This document shows positions 1 to 11,900 of a DNA stretch of 64,000 nt, one piece after another. The notes under the pieces were generated by a model. That model was not told the origin of the DNA. It saw only the letters and a list, made by a program, of their open reading frames with translations, and ran no database searches. The DNA is from Ascidia mentula (lineage: Eukaryota > Chordata > Ascidiacea > Phlebobranchia > Ascidiidae): assembly GCA_947561715.1 (NCBI GenBank), contig OX387205.1:6887001-6951000 (forward strand), given 5' to 3'. Numbering within the stretch: position 1 is the stretch's first letter; each line of letters begins with the position of its first letter. The translations under genes were made by a program, and so were the position numbers.

Positions 1-93
1 TACGTTGTGCAACCGCAAACTCAGTACTGGAGTATCAGCGTTTTCCACTGTATAATAAAGCTTGTAATGAAAAAAAATATTTTTTATCGAAAA
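1..93. repeat. 138-bp satellite, partial monomer left of transposon copy 1
   Basis: This is the right-hand two thirds of one satellite monomer, from TACGTTGTGCAACCGC through the HindIII site and the A-tract/T-tract core to ATCGAAAA. It is cut by the transposon that begins at 94. The sequence resumes at 3328 with AAGTCATATACTGC, so the monomer was whole before insertion. Bases 92-93 (AA) are repeated at 3328-3329 as the target duplication. The uninterrupted equivalent is visible near 8420-8450. Confidence 0.97.
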
Positions 94-270
94 CCCAGTC
101 AAAAATTATCTACCCCCTTAGTATGGGCCTAGCTTGGTTTAAGATCGGTTTAGTGCGTTTAAGCTTGGCACGGCCAATCAGCACTTATTCGGACGTCAGC
201 CAAACTTATACGTTCGGTTTACGAATGGTGCGCCGTGCTTAAGTTTGCATAATTTCCCCCTGCGCAAAAT
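94..270. repeat. 5' terminal inverted repeat and subterminal motif cluster, copy 1
   Basis: The 14-bp inverted repeat (94-107) is followed by short motifs that recur near the other end: AGCTTGG at about 131 and 161, GGCACGGCC at 167-175 (its complement GGCCGTGCC lies at 3303-3311), and TCGGTTTA at 145 and 214 (compare GTTCGGTAAACG near 3153). Clusters like this near transposon ends are typical transposase-binding sites in CMC-type elements. That role here is inferred. Confidence 0.7.
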
Positions 271-596
271 AATTTTGAAGTGTAATACGGTGCTTGAAGA
301 TGAGTTTCGTCGGCGGGAGTTTTTCCTTGTATACCTGCGTCACACATATCATATTGTTTTGTCATAAGGTGGGCATAGAAGCATGAAGTTGATTTTATTT
401 CATTTTTGGGTAGTTTGGTTGTACCTCTCTTGGTGATTTCTGCCGTGGGGTTGTGACACATGCAGTTTTGCAGGGCAAATTATTGTCAGTGATTTTTACC
501 ATAATATTTGTTGATTTTGCGAGCTAACTAAAATGTTTTTTTAAATATTACAAAGCGAAGCTGAGGCGCTGCTTCGTCATGGTTGGATGAACAACA

Positions 597-620
597 AGCA
601 GGCAGGCAGGGCAGGCTAGG
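597..620. repeat. short GGCA microsatellite inside transposon copy 1
   Basis: A run of GCAG/GGCA units (AAGCAGGCAGGCAGGGCAGG) lies in the non-coding 5' part of the element. The equivalent tract is one unit shorter in copy 2 (near 33730) and copy 3 (near 47031), so it is a small length polymorphism between copies. Confidence 0.7.
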
Positions 621-771
621 AGGCTTGGCTAACTGCGTAATTGCTGAGTTGTTTGTTGTAATGACTTGACGGCGGGAAACCTTGTCTAAATTTACAGGTG
701 GTTTACGACAGCAGTTGTTTTATGTCAGGTATTTCTGTTTGATATACTTGCGACTCAAATTCAGATCAAGG

Positions 772-1600
772 GTGAATACGCATCTTGCATGTTTGGGTGT
801 AATGCGTCGATTGTTAATCTGGTGGTGGGGTAAACCACGCCAATTGCAAGTTAAGCTTTCTTCAACTGTCGTCATGTTAACGTCACCACAACCTTACAAA
901 ATATAAGGAATTTATACTGCTTGAGTTCAACAGAAAATCGAGGCCTTTGTCTGATTTGCTTTACTGGAAAGCAACAGAATTTAGACTATTTATGCTGTAT
1001 GTGGGAGTGGTGCTGTGCTGTTGAAAGATAAAAATGTGCTGTGCCATAAACGTATTGTCATTTTCTGCATTTTTCTTTAGCTACGAGATGTTTGTTGTCG
1101 CCAAACATTAACACACATGAGTTTTTGTTATGTGTCCAAATGCTAAAAGACTTTGTTAGCAAATCTTCACATATTTATGGTAAAGCATTTGTCAGTTACA
1201 ATGTTCATTGTTTGATCCACTTGTGTAATGATTATGAAAAACATGGTTCATTGGAAAGCATTGGCTGTTTTCAATTTGAAAATTATTTGGGTTGTTTGAA
1301 AAAAAGTTTTGAATTTGGCTACAAACCTATGCAACAAATTGCAAGATTTGCATTTTATGAAAACCAAACTTCCCATTATATGTTTCTTAATTCCACATAA
1401 TATCCAGTCGAAAAAACTGTCAAAGCAATATTGCCTTTTGGCGTCTTCTTAAAAACCTTGTCAACTTAAAACATGTCGGAATTTACAAAGTGTGTGGTTT
1501 GAATGGTGATTATTTTCTGCTGAAAGTTAATGATCAAATTAAAAATGTGTTCTGTTGCCATATAAAGGACATTTCATTGTCAATAATTTGCTTGATGCCA
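772..1600 (+). pseudogene. transposase C-terminal remnant, copy 1
   Basis: Conserved blocks lie in order but in different frames. At 772-870 is HLACLGVMRRLLIWW, matching the HLxCLGVMRxLL motif of invertebrate transposases. At 893-1015 is a block with RKSRPLSDLLYWKATEFR and FMLYVGVVL, the WKATEFRxFLLYTGP motif. At 1092-1400 is a block with SYNVHCLIHL and GCFQFENYLGCLKKS, related to the DUF4218-like C-terminal region of TNP2/EnSpm-type transposases. A scrap with VGIYKV is at about 1475. Frame changes separate the first three blocks and most recur in all copies. The aspartate usually expected just before the first H of HLxCLG is not seen. The N-terminal DDE-containing region is absent, and 94-770 does not supply it. 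Compared with copy 2, about 190 bp are missing near 1430. The family match is from recall of motifs and was not searched. Confidence 0.72.
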
Positions 1601-1646
1601 CATGATATATCTGCATGTATATTTGTTTCTTCCACAGTACATTAGA

Positions 1647-3074
1647 ATGGAAAATTTTGTTTGTATAAAATCCCCAAAAGCTGGATGGTCGGCGCCAATG
1701 CATGTAAGTGGATACCCAGCGATTTGGATGTACAAAGCTTCTTGAAAAATGAAATTTCTGCGGATGCAGCTTGGCAGACATGTCCTTCCACCATTCTTTG
1801 TGAAGGGAGTAAGTTGTGTGTTTGTGACAAATAATTGTGCATTTTTGTTTCATGCATTTTGTTCTTTTCAGGCACACATGCCCGTTGTTTGAAAAGAAAA
1901 TGTAGATCTGCTGATCTGGAAAGGGACATTCTAATGAGCGAATCCACTGAAAGCAGTTCTTCTTCCACGATACCTCTCTTGCAAAAAAAGGTGTCCATAA
2001 ACCTTGTGCTGATTTTTATGCATAAAACTGGCACATATTATTCATCTAGTTTTTTATTGACTGGGGACCTTTGCTTGTGCATTTGCTTATTTTAGTTTAC
2101 TTTCAACAGGTTCTTGCCACCCAAGCAGCAAACACAATGTCACAATGACAGGAGCATGAACTGTCTGAAAACATTGGCATCCTTATCGACAAAACAATAA
2201 AGGTGAAGGAAGAAATGCGGAGGATTGGTGACCGAATTCAGAGAATGGAAACTCTGACAGAAAAAAAACACATGTGTGGCAGAAAAGTTTTTGCCGCAAT
2301 CAGCTGTCAACGAAGAACATCTGATGGCTCTACTTACTAAACCAAATGTGAGCTTTCTTTTTACCTAATGCACTGAGGCTTTTGTCTGCATGCTTTACAC
2401 TGTAAATGACATCTGCTCTACATTTCAATCATTTTGTATGTTGATACTTTTCAAAAGGACAAAGTAAAACTTGCCCAAGTGATGGACATTGACCAACTTC
2501 GTGGCACCTTCCGGAATTCTGTAATACTGTTTATGACAAAACACCTGGCTCTTCAATCTTGTTTTGGCGGTTGGACGCAGGAAAACAAAAATCCCATTCA
2601 AATCACATCCTCTGTTGGCATTTATGTTGGGTGAGTCAAATTGCTTTAGAAATCTCACAAGACACGCCACACTGCGGGCCTCATTGTAAAGCCTTCCGAT
2701 TGTGAAGTTTTCACAACTTTCACATATTTAATTCCCACATGTCAAATATTTAATTTCTGTGCACGATAGAATGTTACCAAAATTTTAACTAAATCTTATG
2801 TTTTATGTTCTGCAGACGCATAGAAAGATGCAAGACGCCGGCAGTTAAATACCAAGAAATCGCCACAGCGGTGAAACGAGTTTTACCTGGAGTTGTTGAC
2901 GGAGTGGCGGCAGAATATCAAGCAACGGCAATCAATCCTCAATTAAGCCCACCACGTCTCAGAGTACATAGTTTCGTCGAACACTGCACTTCGTGTTACT
3001 CCGTACTTCCACTGCGCTTGCCACTGTATTTCTATTTATGTGTTGTTAATTTCAATAAAACATTATGCAATTAA
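1647..3074 (+). pseudogene. DUF4806-like transposon accessory gene, copy 1 (multi-exon, decayed)
   Basis: The proposed start is the ATG at 1647 (MENFVCIKSPKAGW). Likely exons are 1647-1808, 1872-1990, 2110-2347, 2458-2630 and 2816-3074, each intron GT-AG (best donors GAGTAAGT at 1808 and GGGTGAGT at 2630). The first exons carry CKWIPSDLDVQSFLKNE and ADAAWQTCPSTILCEG, then STHARCLKRKC across the first intron, like the N-terminal region of DUF4806 proteins (CKWP, W.TYP.TIL). Exon 3 is charged and coiled-coil-like (VKEEMRRIGDRIQRME). Exon 4 (LRGTFRNSV..FMTKHLALQ) fits the DUF4806 core, with a piece lost relative to copy 3. Exon 5 contains VKRVLPGVVDGVAAEY. There are at least two defects: a frame change in exon 1 before CKW and a stop in exon 3. 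The AATAAA lies before the last in-frame stop, so the true C-terminus may be earlier. Biochemical role unknown. Confidence 0.6.
3054..3059 (+). promoter_or_regulatory. polyadenylation signal, transposon copy 1
   Basis: AATAAA sits about 240 bp after the start of the last proposed exon and about 270 bp before the element's 3' end. It is conserved at the same place in copies 2 and 3, so it probably ends the accessory-gene transcript. Confidence 0.6.
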
Positions 3075-3327
3075 AGTCGTGGTGCGTGCGAGACGGTGAA
3101 GTAGCGAGTTTGATGAGGTCATATTTTGAAAGTGACCAGGCAATATCATTATGTTCGGTAAACGCACGGCGAACGCTCGCTCGGCCAAGCTTGGATTTGT
3201 TCAATTGTAGAACATACGCCGAACATATATCCAACATTTAAGTACGGTGAACATGCGTCGCCCAAGCTTGATGCCAAGCGTATCTTGACATAAAGTGACA
3301 AGGGCCGTGCCTAAATTTTTGACTGGG
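3075..3327. repeat. 3' subterminal region and terminal inverted repeat, copy 1
   Basis: Non-coding. It carries GTTCGGTAAACG near 3153, CCAAGCTTGG at about 3185, CCGAAC at 3219, CGGTGAAC near 3244, CCAAGCTTG at about 3262 and GGCCGTGCC at 3303, then the 14-bp inverted repeat 3314-3327. These mirror motifs at the 5' end. I infer transposase-binding sites. The AA at 3328-3329 is the target duplication. Confidence 0.7.
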
Positions 3328-4870
3328 AAGTCATATACTGCAAAATGGACAAGTGCTGAAATCGCATAGTTACATACGTTGTGCAACCGCAAACGCAATA
3401 CTGGAGTATTAGCGTTTTCCACTGTATAATAAAGCTTGTAATGAAAAAAAATATTTTTTATCGAAAAGTCATATACTGCAAAATGGACAAGTGCTGAAAT
3501 CGCATGGTTACATACGTTGTGCAACCGCAAACTCAGTACTGGAGTATCAGCGTTTTCCACTGTATAATAAAGCTTGTACAGAAAAAAAAAATTTTTTATC
3601 GAAAAGTCATATACTGCAAAATGGACAAGTGCTGAAATCGCATGGTTACATACATTGTGCAACCGCAAAAGCAATACTGGAGTACCAGCGTTTTCCACTG
3701 TATAATAAAGCTTGTACTAAAATAAAATATTTTTTATCGAAAAGTCATATACTGCAAAATCGACAAGTGCTGAAATCGCATAGTTACATACGTTGTGCAA
3801 CCGCAAACTCATTACTGGAGTATCAGCGTTTTCCACTGTATAATAAAGCTTGTACTGAAAAAAAAAAATTTTTATCGAAAAGTCATATACTGCAAAATGG
3901 ACAAGTGCTGAAAGCGCATAGTTACATACGTTGTGCAACCGCAAACTTAGTACTGGAGTATCAGCGTTTTCCACTGTATAATAAAGCTTGTAATGAAAAA
4001 AAATATTTTTAATCGAAAAGTCATATACTGCAAAATGGACATGTGCTGAAATCGCATGGTTACATACGTTGTGCAACCGCAAACTCAGTACTGGAGTATC
4101 AGCGTTTTCCACTGTATAATAAAGCTTGTACAGAAAAAAAATATTTTTTATCGGAAAGTCATATACTGCAAAATGGACAAGTGCTGAAATCGCATAGTTA
4201 CATACGTTGTGCAACCGCAAAAGCAATACTGGAGTACCAGCATTTTCCACAGTATAATAAAGCTTGTACTAAAAAAAAATATTTTTTATCGAAAAGTCAT
4301 ATACTGCAAAATGGACAAGTGCTGAAATCGCATAGTTACATACGTCGTGCAACCGCAAACTCAGTACTGGAGTATCAGCGTTTTCCACTGTATAATAAAG
4401 CTTGTACTAAAAAAAAATATTTTTGATCGAAAAGTCATATACTGCAAAATGGACATGTGCTGAAATCGCATAGTTACATACGTTGTGCAACCGCAAACTC
4501 AGTACTGGAGTATCAGCGTTTTCCACTGTATAATAAAGCTTGTTCTGAAAAAAAATATTTTTTATCGAAAAGTCATATACTGCAAAATGGACAAGTGCTG
4601 AAATCGCATGGTTACATACGTTGTGCAACCGCAAACTCAGTACTGGATTATCAGCGTTTTCCACTGTATAATAAAGCTTGTACTGAAAAAAAATATTTTT
4701 TATCGAAAAGTCATATACTGCAAAATGGACAAGTGCTGAAATCGCATAGTTACATACGTTGTGCAACCGCAAACGCAATACTGGAGTATTAGCGTTTTCC
4801 ACTGTATAATAAAGCTTGTAATGAAAAAAAATATTTTTTATCGAAAAGTCATATACTGCAAAATCGACAA

Positions 4871-5008
4871 GTGCTGAAAGCGCATAGTTACATACGTTGT
4901 GCAACCGCAAACGCAATACTGGAGTATCAGCGTTTTCCACTGTATAATAAAGCTTGTAATGAAAAAAAATATTTTTTATCGAAAAGTCATATACTGCAAA
5001 ATGGACAA
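4871..5008. repeat. representative 138-bp monomer, annotated
   Basis: One full unit shown as the type example. It holds GTGCAACCGC, a TATA-like and polyadenylation-like TATAATAAA (AATAAA at 4946-4951), the overlapping HindIII site AAGCTT (4950-4955), and a perfect 14-bp palindrome AAAAAATATTTTTT (4964-4977). An AAAAGTCATATAC segment follows, the favoured neighbourhood of transposon insertion. The unit is AT-rich. I see no CENP-B box (TTCGNNNNANNCGGG). Confidence 0.9.
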
Positions 5009-6460
5009 GTGCTGAAATCGCATGGTTACATACGTTGTGCAACCGCAAAAGCAATACTGGAGTATCAGCGTTTTCCACTGTATAATAAAGCTTGTACTGA
5101 AAAAAAATATTTTTTATCGAAAAGTCATATACTGCAAAATGGACAAGTGCTGAAATCGCATAGTTACATACGTTGTGCAACCGCAAACTCAGTACTGGAG
5201 TATCAGCGTTTTCCACTGTATAATAAAGCTTGTACTGAAAAAAAATATTTTTTATCGAAAAGTCATATACTGCAAAATGGACAAGTGCTGAAATCGCATG
5301 GTTACATACGTTGTGCAACCGCAAACTTAATACTGGAGTATCAGCGTTTTCCACTGTACAATAAAGCTTGTACTGAAAAAAAATATTTTTTATCGAAAAG
5401 TCATATACTGCAAAATGGACAAGTGCTGAAATCGCATAGTTACATACGTTGTGCAACCGCAAAAGCAATACTGGAGTACCAGCGTTTTTCACTGTATAAT
5501 AAAGATTGTACTAAAAAAAAATATTTTTTATCGAAAAGTCATATACTGCAAAATGGACAAGTGCTGAAATCGCATGGTTACATACGTTGTGCAACCGCAA
5601 ACTTAGTACTGGAGTATCAATGTTTTCCACTGTATAATAAAGCTTGTACTGAAAAAAAATATTTTTTATCGAAAAGTCATATACTGCAAAATGGACAAGT
5701 GCTGAAATCGCATGGTTACATACGTTGTGCAACCGCAAACTCAGTACTGGAGTATCAGCGTTTTCCAATGTATAATAAAGCTTGTACTGAAAAAAAATAT
5801 TTTTTATCGAAAAGTCATATACTGCAAAATGGACAAGTGCTGAAATCGCATAGTTACATACGTTGTGCAACCGTAAAAGCAATACTGGAGTACCAGCGTT
5901 TTTCACTGTATAATAAAGCTTGTACTAAAAAAAAATATTTTTTATCGAAAAGTCATATACTGCAAAATGGACAAGTGCTGAAATCGCACAGTCACATACG
6001 TTGTGCAACCGCAAACTCAGTACTGGAGTATCAGCGTTTTCCACTGTATAATAAAGCTTGTACTGAAAAAAAATATTTTTTCACGAAAAGTCATATACTG
6101 CAAAATGGACAAGTGCTGAAAGCGCATAGTTACATACGTTGTGCAACCGCAAACGCAATACTGGAGTATCAGCGTTTTCCACTGTATAATAAAGCTTGTA
6201 ATGAAAAAAAACTATTTTTTATCGAAAAGTCATATACTGCAAAATGGACAAGTGCTGAAATCGCATAGTTACATACGTTGTGCAACCGCAAACTCAGTAC
6301 TGGAGTATCAGCGTTTTCCACTGTATAATAAACTTGTACAGAAAAAAAATATTTTTTATCGAAAAGTCATATACTGCAAAATGGACAAGTGCTGAAATCG
6401 CATAGTTACATACGTTGTGCAACCGCAAACTCAGTACTGGAGTATCAGCGTTTTCCACTG

Positions 6461-6476
6461 TATATTAAATTAAAGC
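6461..6476. repeat. variant monomer with 5-bp insertion before the HindIII site (first of 16)
   Basis: Most monomers read TATAATAAAGCTT. This class reads TATAATAAATTAAAGCTT, a 5-bp insertion (this copy also has one T for A). It recurs near 11580, 14483, 18628, 21115, 21400, 24297, 26647, 29550, 37093, 39720, 40001, 43452, 51806, 57055 and 62166. It is the clearest marker of higher-order repeat phase. It also shifts reading frame, so it ends every long open frame that reaches it. Confidence 0.9.
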
Positions 6477-8923
6477 TTGTACTAAAAAAAAATATTTTTT
6501 ATCGAAAAGTCATATACTGCAAAATGGACAAGTGTTGAAATCGCATAGTCACATACGTTGTGCAACCGCAAACTCAGTACTGGAGTATCAGCGTTTTCCA
6601 CTGTATAATAAAGCTTGTAATGAAAAAAAATATTTTTTATCGAAAAGTCATATACTGCAAAATGGACAAGTGCTGAAATCGCATAGTTACATACGTTGTG
6701 CAACCGCAAACGCAATACTGGAGTATTAGCGTTTTCCACTGTATAATAAAGCTTGTAATGAAAAAAAATATTTTTTATCGAAAAGTCATATACTGCAAAA
6801 TGGACATGTGCTGAAATCGCATGGTTACATACGTTGTGCAACCGCAAACTCAGTACTGGAGTATCAGCGTTTTCCACTGTATAATAAAGCTTGTGCAGAA
6901 AAAAATATTTTTTATCGAAAAGTCATATACTGCAAAATGGACAAGTGCTGAAATCGCATGGTTACATACATTGTGCAACCGCAAAAGCAATACTGGAGTA
7001 CCAGCGTTTTCCACTGTATAATAAAGCTTGTACTAAAAAAAAATATTTTTTATCGAAAAGTCATATACTGCAAAATGGACAAGTGCTGAATGCGCATAGT
7101 TACATACGTTGTGCAACCGCAAACTTAGTACTGGAGTATCAGCGTTTTCCACTGTATAATAAAGCTTGTAATGAAAAAAAATATTTTTTATCGAAAAGTC
7201 ATATACTGCAAAATGGACATGTGCTGAAATCGCATGGTTACATACGTTGTGCAACCGCAAACTCAGTACTGGAGTATCAGCGTTTTCCACTGTATAATAA
7301 AGCTTGCACAAAAAAAAAATATTTTTTATCGGAAAGTCATATACTGCAAAATGGACAAGTGCTGAAATCGCATAGTTACATACGTTGTGCAACCGCAAAA
7401 GCAATACTGGAGTACCAGCATTTTCCACAGTATAATAAAGCTTGTACTAAAAAAAAATATTTTTTATCGAAAAGTCATATACTGCAAAATGGACAAGTGC
7501 TGAAATCGCATAGTTACATACGTCGTGCAACCGCAAACTCAGTACTGGAGTATCAGCGTTTTCCACTCTATAATAAAGCTTGTACTGAAAAAAAATATTT
7601 TTGATCGAAAAGTCATATACTGCAAAATGGACATGTGCTGAAATCGCATGGTTACATACGTTGTGCAACCGCAAACTCAGTACTGGAGTATCAGCGTTTT
7701 CCACTGTATAATAAAGCTTGTAATGAAAAAAAATATTTTTTATCGAAAAGTCATATACTGCAAAATGGACAAGTGCTGAAATCGCATGGTTACATACGTT
7801 GTGCAACCGCAAACTCAGTACTGGATTATCAGCGTTTTCCACTGTATAATAAAGCATGTACTGAAAAAAAATATTTTTTATCGAAAAGTCATATACTGCA
7901 AAATGGACAAGTGCTGAAAGCGCGTATGTTACATACGTTGTGCAACCGCAAACGCAATACTGGAGTATCAGCGTTTTCCACTGTATAGTAAAGCTTGTAA
8001 TGAAAAAAAATATTTTTTATCGAAAAGTCATTTCCTGCAAAATGGACAAGTGCTGAAATCGCACAGTTACATACGTTGTGCAACCGCAAAAGCAATATTG
8101 GAGTATCAGCGTTTTCCACTGTATAATAAAGCTTGTACTGAAAAAAAATATTTTTTATCGAAAAGTCATATACTGCAAAATGGACAAGTGCTGAAATCGC
8201 ACAGTTACATACGTTGTGCAACCGCAAACTCAGTACTGGAGTATCAGCGTTTTCCACTGTATAATAAAGCTTGTAAAGAAAAAAAATATTTTTTATCGAA
8301 AAGTCATATACTGCAAAATGGACAAGTGCTGAAAGCGCATAGTTACATACGTTGTGCAACCGCAAACTCAGTACTGGAGTATCAGCGTTTTCCACTGTAT
8401 AATAAAGCTTGTAATGAAAAAAAATATTTTTTATCGAAAAGTCATATACTGCAAAATGGACAAGTGCTGAAATCGCATAGTTACATACGTTGTGCAACCG
8501 CAAACGCAATACTGGAGTATTAGCGTTTTCCACTGTATAATAAAGCTTGTAATGAAAAAAAATATTTTTTATCGAAAAGTCATATACTGCAAAATGGACA
8601 AGTGCTGAAATCGCATGGTTACATACGTTGTGCAACCGCAAACTCAGTACTGGAGTATCAGCGTTTTCCACTGTATAATAAAGCTTGTTCAGAAAAAAAA
8701 AATTTTTTATCGAAAAGTCATATACTGCAAAATGGACAAGTGCTGAAATCGCATGGTTACATACATTGTGCAACCGCAAAAGCAATACTGGAGTACCAGC
8801 GTTTTCCACTGTATAATAAAGCTTGTACTAAAAAAAAATATTTTTTATCGAAAAGTCATATACTGCAAAATCGACAAGTGCTGAAATCGCATAGTTACAT
8901 ACGTTGTGCAACCGCAAACTCAT

Positions 8924-11900
8924 TACTGGAGTATCAGCGTTTTCCACTGTATAATAAAGCTTGTACTGAAAAAAAAAAATTTTTATCGAAAAGTCATATA
9001 CTGCAAAATGGACAAGTGCTGAAAGCGCATAGTTACATACGTTGTGCATCCGCAAACTTAGTACTGGAGTATCAGCGTTTTCCACTGTATAATAAAGCTT
9101 GTAATGAAAAAAAATATTTTTAATCGAAAAGTCATATACTGCAAAATGGACATGTGCTGAAATCGCATGGTTACATACGTTGTGCAACCGCAAACTCAGT
9201 ACTGGAGTATCAGCGTTTTCCACTGTATAATAAAGCTTGTACAGAAAAAAAATATTTTTTATCGGAAAGTCATATACTGCAAAATGGACAAGTGCTGAAA
9301 TCGCATAGTTACATACGTTGTGCAACCGCAAAAGCAATACTGGAGTACCAGCATTTTCCACAGTATAATAAAGCTTGTACTAAAAAAAAATATTTTTTAT
9401 CGAAAAGTCATATACTGCAAAATGGACAAGTGCTGAAATCGCATAGTTACATACGTCGTGCAACCGCAAACTCAGTACTGGAGTATCAGCGTTTTCCACT
9501 GTATAATAAAGCTTGTACTAAAAAAAAATATTTTTGATCGAAAAGTCATATACTGCAAAATGGACATGTGCTGAAATCGCATAGTTACATACGTTGTGCA
9601 ACCGCAAACTCAGTACTGGAGTATCAGCGTTTTCCACTGTATAATAAAGCTTGTTCTGAAAAAAAATATTTTTTATCGAAAAGTCATATACTGCAAAATG
9701 GACAAGTGCTGAAATCGCATGGTTACATACGTTGTGCAACCGCAAACTCAGTACTGGATTATCAGCGTTTTCCACTGTATAATAAAGCTTGTACTGAAAA
9801 AAAATATTTTTTATCGAAAAGTCATATACTGCAAAATGGACAAGTGCTGAAATCGCATAGTTACATACGTTGTGCAACCGCAAACGCAATACTGGAGTAT
9901 TAGCGTTTTCCACTGTATAATAAAGCTTGTAATGAAAAAAAATATTTTTTATCGAAAAGTCATATACTGCAAAATCGACAAGTGCTGAAAGCGCATAGTT
10001 ACATACGTTGTGCAACCGCAAACGCAATACTGGAGTATCAGCGTTTTCCACTGTATAATAAAGCTTGTAATGAAAAAAAATATTTTTTATCGAAAAGTCA
10101 TATACTGCAAAATGGACAAGTGCTGAAATCGCATGGTTATATACGTTGTGCAACCGCAAAAGCAATACTGGAGTATCAGCGTTTTCCACTGTATAATAAA
10201 GCTTGTACTGAAAAAAAATATTTTTTATCGAAAAGTCATATACTGCAAAATGGACAAGTGCTGAAATCGCATAGTTACATACGTTGTGCAACCGCAAACT
10301 CAGTACTGGAGTATCAGCGTTTTCCACTGTATAATAAAGCTTGTACTGAAAAAAAATATTTTTTATCGAAAAGTCATATACTGCAAAATGGACAAGTGCT
10401 GAAATCGCACAGTTACATACGTTGTGCAACCGCAAAAGCAATACTGGAGTATCAGCGTTTACCACTGTATAATAAAGCTTGTACTGAAAAAAAATATTTT
10501 TTATCGAAAAGTCATATACTGCAAAATGGACAAGTGCTGAAATCGCATGGTTACATACGTTGTGCAACCGCAAACTTAGTACTGGAGTATCAGCGTTTTC
10601 CACTGTACAATAAAGCTTGTACTGAAAAAAAATATTTTTTATCGAAAAGTCATATACTGCAAAATGGACAAGTGCTGAAATCGCATAGTTACATACGTTG
10701 TGCAACCGCAAAAGCAATACTGGAGTACCAGCGTTTTTCACTGTATAATAAAGATTGTACTAAAAAAAAATATTTTTTATCGAAAAGTCATATACTGCAA
10801 AATGGACAAGTGCTGAAATCGCATGGTTACATACGTTGTGCAACCGCAAACTTAGTACTGGAGTATCAATGTTTTCCACTGTATAATAAAGCTTGTACTG
10901 AAAAAAAATATTTTTTATCGAAAAGTCATATACTGCAAAATGGACAAGTGCTGAAATCGCATGGTTACATACGTTGTGCAACCGCAAACTCAGTACTGGA
11001 GTATCAGCGTTTTCCAATGTATAATAAAGCTTGTACTGAAAAAAAATATTTTTTATCGAAAAGTCATATACTGCAAAATGGACAAGTGCTGAAATCGCAT
11101 AGTTACATACGTTGTGCAACCGTAAAAGCAATACTGGAGTACCAGCGTTTTTCACTGTATAATAAAGCTTGTACTAAAAAAAAATATTTTTTATCGAAAA
11201 GTCATATACTGCAAAATGGACAAGTGCTGAAATCGCACAGTCACATACGTTGTGCAACCGCAAACTCAGTACTGGAGTATCAGCGTTTTCCACTGTATAA
11301 TAAAGCTTGTACTGAAAAAAAATATTTTTTCACGAAAAGTCATATACTGCAAAATGGACAAGTGCTGAAAGCGCATAGTTACATACGTTGTGCAACCGCA
11401 AACGCAATACTGGAGTATCAGCGTTTTCCACTGTATAATAAAGCTTGTAATGAAAAAAAATATTTTTTATCGAAAAGTCATATACTGCAAAATGGACAAG
11501 TGCTGAAATCGCATAGTTACATACGTTGTGCAACCGCAAACTCAGTACTGGAGTATCAGCGTTTTCCACTGTATAATAAATTAAAGCTTGTACTAAAAAA
11601 AAATATTTTTTATCGAAAAGTCATATACTGCAAAATGGACAAGTGTTGAAATCGCATAGTCACATACGTTGTGCAACCGCAAACTCAGTACTGGAGTATC
11701 AGCGTTTTCCACTGTATAATAAAGCTTGTAATGAAAAAAAATATTTTTTATCGAAAAGTCATATACTGCAAAATGGACAAGTGCTGAAATCGCATAGTTA
11801 CATACGTTGTGCAACCGCAAACGCAATACTGGAGTATCAGCGTTTTCCACTGTATAATAAAGCTTGTACTGAAAAAAAAAAATTTTTATCGAAAAGTCAT

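Larger units (their letters stand above)
94..3327 (+). mobile_element. DNA transposon copy 1 (non-autonomous, CMC/EnSpm-like, tentative)
   Basis: Seen: a 3234-bp element whose ends are perfect 14-bp inverted repeats (94-107 and 3314-3327, CCCAGTCAAAAATT), flanked by a 2-bp AA duplication and inserted in the satellite. Inside on the + strand are a decayed transposase C-terminal region (about 772-1600), a decayed multi-exon DUF4806-like gene (1647-3074) and an AATAAA at 3054. Bases 94-770 show no convincing coding content. Known: invertebrate cut-and-paste transposons often pair a transposase of this type with a DUF4806 protein, and animal EnSpm/CMC elements can make 2-bp duplications. Inferred: the superfamily is uncertain. 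The ends start CCC rather than CAC, and ISL2EU also makes 2-bp duplications. Tc1/mariner is unlikely because the duplication is not TA. It cannot make a whole transposase and would have been moved in trans. Confidence 0.9.
3328..8438. repeat. ~5.11-kb higher-order repeat unit (37 monomers)
   Basis: The sequence from 3328 recurs from 8439 at a shift of 5111 bp (37 x 138 + 5). Closely matching order of variants holds from 3328-5284 to 8439-10395. The downstream unit then has one extra monomer at 10396, after which the shift is 5249 bp, returning to 5111 bp by about 6482/11593. The unit appears again from about 45556, where it contains transposon copy 3, and from about 53915. The phase chosen is arbitrary: it begins at the edge of transposon copy 1. 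Confidence 0.75.

Noticed and set aside
219-461. 80-codon ORF on - in the 5' part of transposon copy 1
   Set aside because: No recognisable domain; the frame is not kept in copies 2 and 3 and the region is subterminal repeat sequence.
94-3327. Tc1/mariner, piggyBac or P-element assignment
   Set aside because: The duplications are AA, AT and AT, not TA, TTAA or 8 bp, and the coding remnants do not resemble those transposases.
9982-11649. Apparent 555-codon repetitive protein gene on + (recurring at 12885, 27954 and 55458; other lengths 507, 553, 599, 619 and 875 codons)
   Set aside because: It is the 46-codon translation of the satellite monomer. It has no ATG start, is equally open on the other strand, is ended by satellite indels at fixed higher-order positions, and has no non-satellite sequence at its ends.
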